64,000 nucleotides of DNA from positions 248,001-312,000 of the forward strand of contig CAMPDV010000207.1 in the NCBI GenBank assembly GCA_946699065.1. Reading direction: 5' to 3'. Position 1 is the first letter of the stretch. Each line of letters begins with the position of its first letter. This document shows, in pieces, positions 57,567-64,000 of the stretch. Under the pieces are notes generated by a model. The model was not told the DNA's origin. It did no database searches and saw nothing but the letters and a program-made list of their open reading frames with translations. Source of the stretch: Loxodes magnus (lineage: Eukaryota; Ciliophora; Karyorelictea; Loxodida; Loxodidae). Both the position numbers and the translations under genes were made by a program.

Positions 57567-57570
57567 ATAA

Positions 57571-58506
57571 ATGTCTTAGCAAGAAAAATAACTTATTAAG
57601 ATTTTATTTCTAAGATAACTTTTAAGGAAAGCTCAAAAATTTAATGGAAACTAATAATTTGGTAAATTCGGAATAGGAATAACTAAATATGAACTCTGCT
57701 CTAATTTTAAAGATTCCAGAAACTTCACACTTATTTCTACTATAAAATAGAATTCAAACAATAAAATTACTTACTAAACTAGGTATAATAATTTCTAAAA
57801 TGAAACTATAAATGTTTCTACTGATAACTTATCTTCATATATAGAATAAATTTATAATAATACTCTACTAATTTCAGGTGGTAATAAAGAAGATGAAAGA
57901 AGATTTATGATTCATAATTTAAATAATAAAACTTTTGAATTTTAAATATAGGAAGGAAGATAATTTCATAGAACTAATTTTGATAAATAGAATTTCATTT
58001 TTATAATTTCAGGATAACAATTTAAAAACAACCAGCGAATAAATTTGTAGGAATGTGAAATTTTTAATTTGAGAAATAATAATTTTAAGTAAATAAATTA
58101 TATAGAAATACCTCTTTGCTTATTTGGATGTGATTAAAATACTTCTTAAATTTATGTATTTGGTGGATTTTAGCTCTCTTAAGCGTTTAATACAATTTAG
58201 ATATATGACAAAAATAAAAATACTTGAGAAAAAAGTTTAGTATAATTAGATAAGAAAGCCACTGCTTCAGCTATTTATATTCCTAAAATGATATAATTTC
58301 TAATCTATAATAATGGATGCTACAGACTTGATACATAATTATTTGATTTTAAAAAGATCGTTAATTTTAATGAATAATTTCCAGTATAAAGCATTAATTC
58401 TTGTCGACCAGTTTTAAGTAGAAATACTGTCTTTCAATTTGATAGAAAAGGTGACTTATTTAGCTATGATTTGAACAAAAAAGGATGGAGAAAAGTTGAA
58501 GTTTGA
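57571..58506 (+). CDS. kelch2-g: intact kelch-like protein, 311 aa
   Basis: The frame is fully open from ATG 57571 to TGA 58504-58506. N-terminal block: QLIKILFLRQLLRK and KYELCSNFKDSR. Kelch blades are marked by LLISGGNKEDERRF (99-112), FIFIISGQQ (142-150), IYVFGGF (194-200), NKNTWEKS (215-222, Trp219 = TGA), FLIYNNG (243-249) and the end LNKKGWRKVEV (Trp306 = TGG). It is predicted to be a soluble beta-propeller. Its usual upstream motif has been pushed about 0.9 kb away by gag-6, so expression may be altered even though the frame is intact. Confidence 0.88.
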
Positions 58507-58509
58507 TAA

Positions 58510-58995
58510 AGTAAAATTTATATAAATATTTAAGTTAAATAAATGTATATTAAAAAATAAGTAAGTAATGATAATTTCATTAATTAAATAACATAATATC
58601 TTTATGTCTATTTTAATATTTTAACTTTATACTTAATAAATTATAAAAAGGTAAAATTCTTTGCTATTTTTAATAAAATTTTAGTTTTACTAAAGGATTT
58701 AAATTTGAATCTATATTTAAAGGAATAAATTTAAAATAAATAAATTTTTATTTTAAATAAGTAGAGAATATATGAAAAGGACTTTAAAAGCTCCAAGAAA
58801 GAAATAAGAACGTTAATAGCAATTTTTTTGTAATTTTTTTGTAATTTTTTTAAAAATATTTAGAAAGAAACTTATTTTTTACTTTTTTTAATATTTTTCA
58901 TTATAAATTTAAAAAGTTACATTTATTATTAAAAGTTTATAAATTGTTATATTTAGAAAAATTAAATGTAGATGTATTTTTTTTATATAAAAGAG
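58510..58995. other. AT-rich spacer
   Basis: It includes a duplicated TTTTTTTGTAATTTTTTTGT run near 58825-58850. No gene recognised. Confidence 0.4.
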
Positions 58996-58999
58996 TAAT

Positions 59000-60040
59000 A
59001 ATAATCATTAATCATTAAGATATCTTTTCACTCTTCAACTTTAAATATACGAAATCTTCGTTCCTATATGTTCTTTCTTTACTTTCATTTTTTCCTTTAC
59101 TTCTCTCATTTTTATATTAAAAGTTAAGAATTAATTTTTTTTCAAATTATCCTATTTTCCGATGAAAAGAGTTCCGTCTCCCTTTCTTTCAATTCCTAGA
59201 AGTTAATATTTTGCCAGATGTTACTTCTTATTCTTTTTTGTCTTGGACATTTCCGTAACAAATGTAAAGTGCTCTTATAAATATGCCATCTTTTTCTCGC
59301 TTTAGGAAATGTATTTTCTTTTTTCTCTATTTCCATAAGAGTTCCTTATAAAGGCTTCTGGATATTTTCTTCTATTAATTTTAGTTTTGAATTTCATTAT
59401 ACTCAATTTTTATCGTCTTACATTCTCAATATTAAAATATCATTATCTAACTCTGTTATTCGATCATAGACTCCGGCTTTAGCTCTTAGGTCTACCATAT
59501 GAACTTCATCATCTGAGTGCTCATTGAAGTTCTGATTTATTTTAAATATATCTTCCTTCTATGAGTTTAAATCCTCTTCGATTTTTTTAATTATTTTTAT
59601 AAGTTGATATATTAACTATATAATCTATTAAAAACCATTTTGTTCTATTTTATTATTATCTAAATCAAAAATATCAGGATCTATATTGAATTATCGAACT
59701 TTGCCTTCTTTATTTATTTTTTATTTATTGATTACAGAGATTAATTTGAGTGATCTCTTTTTTCATTTTTTAGTAGAGGCATTAAGAACTATGTAACTTC
59801 TCTGTTTGGAATTTTTATTCAGCTCCTATCTGTTCGTTGAAAAAAGAAAATTAACTTTACATGTTTTTATTGAGGATGTTGTTTCTTGATTTTATAAGTT
59901 TTCTCTCTGCTGGCCATTTGTTGTATTTAGAAGACTAGGTTAGTTGAAGCTGAGACATGGTAAGAGAAAGAAGCTTCTGGTCTTCTCTCCTGCTTTGAAG
60001 AAGTGGCAAAAAGACCCTTCCTGAAATAAGCAGCCATTTG
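59000..60040 (-). pseudogene. gag-like gene with decayed zinc knuckle (gag-7)
   Basis: ATG near 60040 opens MAAYFRKGLFATSSKQERRP, similar to the start of gag-1 (SGFYTTSSQAKKGREE). After a frame change the central part is a charged coil (KIIKKIEEDLNSQKEDIFK, then EHSDDEVHMVDLRAK, the DPM-motif region). The zinc knuckle is reduced to HIYKSTLHLLRKC: His and the last Cys remain while the first two Cys are lost. It is GC-richer than its neighbours. It lies just upstream of, and opposite to, the second kinase fragment. Confidence 0.6.
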
Positions 60041-60169
60041 ATATAATAAAAGAGTAGCATAATTTAAATTTTTGAATATAATTATATTTTATTAATTTTT
60101 AACATTTATTAATAGTTATTTTGCTAAAATCCACTAAAGTTTGTAATTAACTTATTATCTTAAATTTTA

Positions 60170-60830
60170 CAGCATTTATTACATATTACAAAATAAATAT
60201 CTTGGGGATTATCTTGTAAATAAATTTGTAAATAGTATTAGGTTTATATTATATACATGAGAAAAATATATACATAGAGATTTGAAGAGTAGCTATATTT
60301 TATTAATATCTAGATTGTGATCTAAGATTACTGATTTTGTTATCGAGAATAAGAACTGAATTCAAATATATAGAATCAAAGAAATAATTTTAAATATCAT
60401 TTGAATGGCTCCTGAATATAGAGTTAAAGACCAAAATAATGCAAATAATCTGACATATTTGCTTTAAGTGTTTTATTTTGGGAGTGGCAGCTTGATAAGT
60501 ATCATTCCAAGAAGTAGAGGATTAGTTCACAAAAGACGATGAGCTAAGAATAGACAAAGAAAATTCTAGAGGATTGTGGATTATCCTCAAAACTATAAGT
60601 AAATAATTTAGGAATTCTGGCTATAAATTCCAGTTGAAAGGATAAATCCGTTAGCTATATAAAGATTTTATAAAGCAGCTTATAGAAATAATAAATTAAA
60701 TAAAAAAAGGTTGTGCCAACTATTGAAAACACCAATTCCTAAATGGATAACTTAAATTTTCAAAAAGAAGAAAATAAATCAGCAACTTAAGTTTTAATCA
60801 AGCAACTAATACAATCCATAACATGAGAAA
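60170..60830 (+). pseudogene. protein-kinase domain fragment (copy 2)
   Basis: It is better preserved than copy 1. One frame reads IHRDLKSSYILL, KITDF (Gly of DFG lost) and IIWMAPEYRV (subdomain VIII, Trp = TGA). A shifted frame continues with SDIFALSVLFWEWQLDK, the subdomain IX Asp and hydrophobic core, then a C-lobe tail (TKKILEDCGLSSK). The N-lobe is absent. The HRD and APE motifs identify a eukaryotic protein kinase. Indels and the DFG change argue against activity. Confidence 0.75.
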
Positions 60831-61089
60831 AAAAAATCTACAATATAAATGTCCTCAAAAATATAGTTGATAAACAATCTTTTGGTGATCTCAATCATTT
60901 ATATTTCAAGTAAAGAATAATAATTTAAAAGTTTTTAAAATTTTTTTAAGATTGAGAATAAAATTAAATTAGTTTGCTATTATGAAGAATGAAATAAACT
61001 AATTTAAGATAGAGAAAACTAGAAATTGTTTTGCTATAAATACATGAAGTAATTAAGAACCTTTGCTTGCTTTCTTTGAAGTTTTTGAA

Positions 61090-61383
61090 ATGATCAAAAG
61101 AAAATATAAATCTCTTCCAAATTTACTGTAGGAGTTAAAGGAAATGGATTTGCTTAAGCAAAAGAAAGTGAATATAGTAATGGAAGATATGCAGGAGCTA
61201 TGAGAAAGATATTCATGAAAATTTATACAAAAAAGAAGAATTATTAGAAAATATTCTTTAACCTTAATCTCAAATGATTCAAAATTTATGCGTATAAAAG
61301 TTAGATTAAATTTGTATTTTTAATAAATTGCAGTATTTTAAGAGAAATGCTTTTTATGATTTCGAATAACTAATAAATTATGA
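61090..61383 (+). CDS. short unknown ORF
   Basis: ATG 61090 to TGA 61381-61383, 97 codons with three TGAs read as Trp. The first third is protein-like (YKSLPNLLQELKEMDLLKQK, then KVNIVMEDMQEL). Another frame (GNGFAQ...EYSNGRYAGAM) also looks plausible, so frame is uncertain. It lies in the extra sequence of the right duplication copy. Confidence 0.25.
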
Positions 61384-61465
61384 AACAAATTGTCTTCACT
61401 AAATTGGCAAATATCCTAATTTCTAACTTATTTTAAGTAAAGAAATGATATAAGCAAATCAATAG

Positions 61466-61498
61466 GATAATATAATATAATATAATATAATATAATTT
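61466..61498 (+). repeat. TATAA pentanucleotide microsatellite
   Basis: About six perfect tandem copies of TATAA, inside the extra part of the right duplication copy. Confidence 0.85.
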
Positions 61499-61594
61499 AT
61501 TTGATTACGAAATAGGGATAAAAATATGTAAAAGCTTCGAATAATTAATAAATTTTAAATTTAATAATAAATTATTACAAAAATAACATAACAG

Positions 61595-61770
61595 ACGTTC
61601 GATAGGGCTTCTTTACCACCTCTTCCTAAGACAAAAGAAGAGAGGAAGCAATAAACCACTTCTTTAATACTCACTTCTTAACTTAAATCAGTCCAACCTT
61701 CTAACTAACAAAAACTTAACCTTAATCTTAGACTTAAACAACTCTCATACGGACATAGGCAGAAATAAAG
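61595..61770 (+). pseudogene. gag N-terminal fragment
   Basis: It reads QGFFTTSSQDKRREEA, matching the SGFYTTSSQAKKGREEA start of gag-1, then a Gln/Thr-rich stretch (LTKTQPQSQTQTTLI) like the Gln/Pro-rich part of gag-1. It stops abruptly near 61770 without coil or knuckle. Confidence 0.55.
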
Positions 61771-62089
61771 CTTAAATTAATATAAATATTAGTTATATTA
61801 ATTTTTAATTTATGATTTCCTTTTTTATATAGAATTATTAATACTCAATGAAGATATATTAGATATTTTTATTTTTAAGAAAGCCTGATCACATATAAAT
61901 ATAGTGTTTAAATATTTTCATTTTTAATATTTAAAAAGTTTAGAATTAAGTATAAATACTTAAAAATGGAATATGTACTTTATTTTAATAAAAAATAGAT
62001 AAGTTATTAATTAAATATTTTTAATTAATCTAATTTTTCTTAATTTAATAAAAAATATTGAAAAGAGGAAAAATTACTTTAAAATTGAA

Positions 62090-62850
62090 AGGATTTCTTG
62101 CTCACAAAAAGTAGGAATAAGCAATGTTCTAGAATGTCTAAGACTTGATAAAAAACAGACAAGATGGTTGCTCATACAATTGAATCTCCTGTTTCTGAAG
62201 AAAAACTAGAAATAGGCAAAAATATATTACTACAAGAATTATCGGAATTCCTTACCATAGAGCAGATAAACTAAGATTAGCTAGTCAAAGTGGTGCTGAA
62301 TCTCCAGGAAGATATTATAAACCTGAAAAAGATTAAAAAACACTAATGGAAAACCTAAACATCTAAGAAAAAATATAATCAAGAATCGTGTCTCAAAAGA
62401 GAATTAAACACCTTTTGATGCATATTTAAAGATTAGAGTAGTTAAACTTTGATCTATTAAAAAAAAGCATCAAGAACTAGATAAATAAAAGAATTCGTGA
62501 AAAAATAATATAGATTTTAACATAAAATCGAACAAATAGATTAAAGAAATAACTCATTATTAGTAGAAAAAAAGATTAAATTAGAGAATATTATTGCCCC
62601 TTAATAACGGAAAAAAATTAGTAAGGCAACAAAGATGAAGTGCTACTTCTGTAGAAGTGAAAAATATTTCTATCCAAAATGTTAGCTATTTATAAAAGAA
62701 TAAGGGCTGACTGAGAAGAAAGAAACTAATTAGAAAGAGGCAATTACAATAATATATAAAGATATTTTGTACATAAGAGGAAATTATATAAAAAAATGAT
62801 TATATAATCCAGAAATAAAATTGTTAAGAAGATCGATGTTGTAATTGATT
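62090..62850 (+). pseudogene. gag-like gene, knuckle His lost (gag-8)
   Basis: Duplicate of gag-3. The knuckle region at about 62636-62680 reads CYFCRSEKYFYPKC: all three Cys remain but His is replaced by Tyr (gag-3 has CYFCISEKHFYQKC). The coil region is frame-broken. Non-functional as a zinc binder in this form. Confidence 0.6.
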
Positions 62851-62859
62851 GATCCTGAT

Positions 62860-64000
62860 CACGCAGAAAAATCGGCTTCTCTGGTTGGCTTGAAAATCCC
62901 AGAAAATGAATAAGTTTATTTTTATTTAGTTTAGTTATAAATAAATGTAAGAAGATAAAATAATAAAGTTACATGTAAATATAATTAATAAATATTTAAA
63001 TTAAATTAAAATTTAAAATTATTGATATTTTATTAATTGGTTAATTACAACTAATTTAAAATTAAAATAATTTAAAATTTTTAATTTAGTCAGAACTATT
63101 TTTAATTATTTGAATAAACCTTTCAATAAAAATTAATTTATAAATTTTTATTTAACATTAAATGTAAAAATTTTCGATAAACATTTTTTACCTTAATTAA
63201 TACTAAATTATAAATAGTTTTAATCATGAAATTATATATATGAAAAGTTCTAAATGATTACTTATATTATTTTTGAATGAACAGAAGCAATTTTTTTAGT
63301 TGTGAGAAATAGTTAAGAGATAGTAACATTAAGATATATTATCATTTTTACATACTTATACAAAGATCGAATTTGTTTTATTTATTATAATAACTCAAAA
63401 AAGAGGGATTAAAATTAGTTTAAATTAAGTATAATTAAAAAAATTCGTTAAGGGTTCTAACATGTAAGTTGTTGAATAATAGGTTAATTTTTAATTTTAG
63501 TTTTGTGATGTCAAATCTTCGCTAGGTATATTTAAAAAATAATCAATATAAATAATTGATTCTCATAAAGAAAATGGACTAGATAAATAAAAAATTTGAC
63601 TAATAAATTAAAAAATTTCTATATTTTAAAATTTAAATAAAGGTATAATTAATTAATATAAGGTGAATAAATACTCCATAAAACAGAAGTAGAATAATAA
63701 AGCAAGCTTGAAAAAATAAAATATTTATTTTAAATCTTTAAAAAATAATATGTTAACATAATCAATAATAAAAAACTATTAATATAAAAATCGTGATTAT
63801 AATAAATACTTTTAAAATTTTATTTAATTTAAGGAATAATTTAGTTAAAAGATAAAATTTATAGAAAATATATTTTTTACAAAGCAATATTAATATTAAA
63901 TTACATAAAAAACGATTTAAAAAAATCTGACGCAATAATAAATTAAAAATAGAAATGATAAAATATCTTTCTTAAAATTTTCAATTATTAACTTACTTTT
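62860..64000. other. AT-rich 3' part of the right duplication copy
   Basis: It aligns with 19740-20800. No gene is supported. The duplication probably continues beyond the window. Confidence 0.5.

Larger units (their letters stand above)
60150..63990 (+). repeat. segmental duplication, right copy
   Basis: This is the counterpart of 17860-20800 in the same orientation, reaching the end of the window. It contains kinase copy 2, about 0.9 kb of extra sequence (roughly 60840-61950, with a microsatellite and a gag N-terminal fragment), gag-8 and an AT-rich 3' part. Confidence 0.7.

Noticed and set aside
1-64000. ORFs of 60-118 codons under the standard code
   Set aside because: Most are antisense or off-frame to genes that read well with TAA/TAG as Gln (for example 42285-42599 opposite the LINE endonuclease, and 32241-32474 opposite kelch1-e). 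Only the island at 55.8-56.1 kb leaves the strand open.
1-64000. Tetrahymena/Paramecium-type code with TGA only as stop
   Set aside because: Five kelch genes and the LINE ORF2 would each be broken at conserved Trp positions, at the same sites in different copies, while otherwise intact.
1-64000. tRNA, rRNA, CRISPR array or telomeric repeat
   Set aside because: No cloverleaf, rRNA core, regularly spaced repeats or telomere-like tract was recognised by reading. The TACTGA array is short and imperfect.

Overview
The window is very AT-rich eukaryotic DNA that only makes sense under a ciliate nuclear code. Closely related gene copies exchange CAA/CAG with TAA/TAG at the same codon, so TAA and TAG encode Gln. 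They also exchange TGG with TGA at conserved Trp positions, yet the same genes end at TGA. Gln at TAA/TAG with TGA as both Trp and stop is the karyorelict code (NCBI table 27, described for Loxodes and Parduczia). The heterotrich Condylostoma also uses ambiguous stops, but no TAA or TAG here appears to terminate. The source is therefore most likely a karyorelict ciliate. I cannot tell whether this is somatic or germline DNA. Under the standard code almost everything here looks non-coding.

Most of the coding DNA is repeated families. (1) A family of about 311-316-residue kelch-like proteins comes in two subfamilies. Kelch1 has copies at 0.5-1.5, 9.0-9.9, 21.2-22.1, 25.2-25.3, 32.1-33.1, 37.6-37.9 and 44.8-45.7 kb, all on the minus strand. 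Kelch2 has copies at 3.0, 15.9-16.8, 28.0, 29.2-30.2, 35.0, 51.0-51.9 and 57.6-58.5 kb, on both strands. Five copies are fully open (8986-9936, 21176-22126, 28031-28972, 51007-51945, 57571-58506); the others carry indels or are truncated. Most kelch1 copies are preceded by a short unknown gene (called X here), so X-kelch1 is a duplicated two-gene cassette. Most kelch2 copies share an upstream motif just before the ATG.

(2) Retroelements. A near-complete APE-type LINE lies on the minus strand at 39.2-43.2 kb. Its ORF2 (endonuclease, reverse transcriptase, C-terminal Cys domain) is open for 1,099 codons. It is preceded by an overlapping ORF1 and by an overlapping 534-residue coiled-coil ORF. 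C-terminal fragments of related LINEs lie at 27.0, 30.4 and 48.0-49.05 kb. (3) Gag-like genes, with a Gln-rich N-terminus, a coiled coil, a DPM(V/I)(D/E) motif and a CCHC zinc knuckle, occur at 13.3-15.2, 17.0-17.85, 18.9-19.7, 36.5-37.1, 46.0-47.2, 56.7-57.5, 59.0-60.0, 61.6 and 62.1-62.85 kb. The 46-kb copy continues into an aspartic-protease motif (VDTGSS), which points to an LTR-type or related element.

Other features: a segmental duplication (17.86-20.8 kb and 60.15-64.0 kb) carrying a decayed protein-kinase domain and a gag copy; a large interrupted inverted repeat (34.2-35.0 against 37.87-39.07 kb); a gag fragment inserted between the upstream motif and the ATG of an intact kelch2 gene; a possible -1 frameshift gene (31484-31908); a GC-rich island open on both strands (55.8-56.1 kb); and short tandem repeats at 52.8-53.2 kb. 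Long stretches between these are AT-rich with no supportable gene. No tRNA, rRNA, CRISPR or telomeric repeat was recognised.
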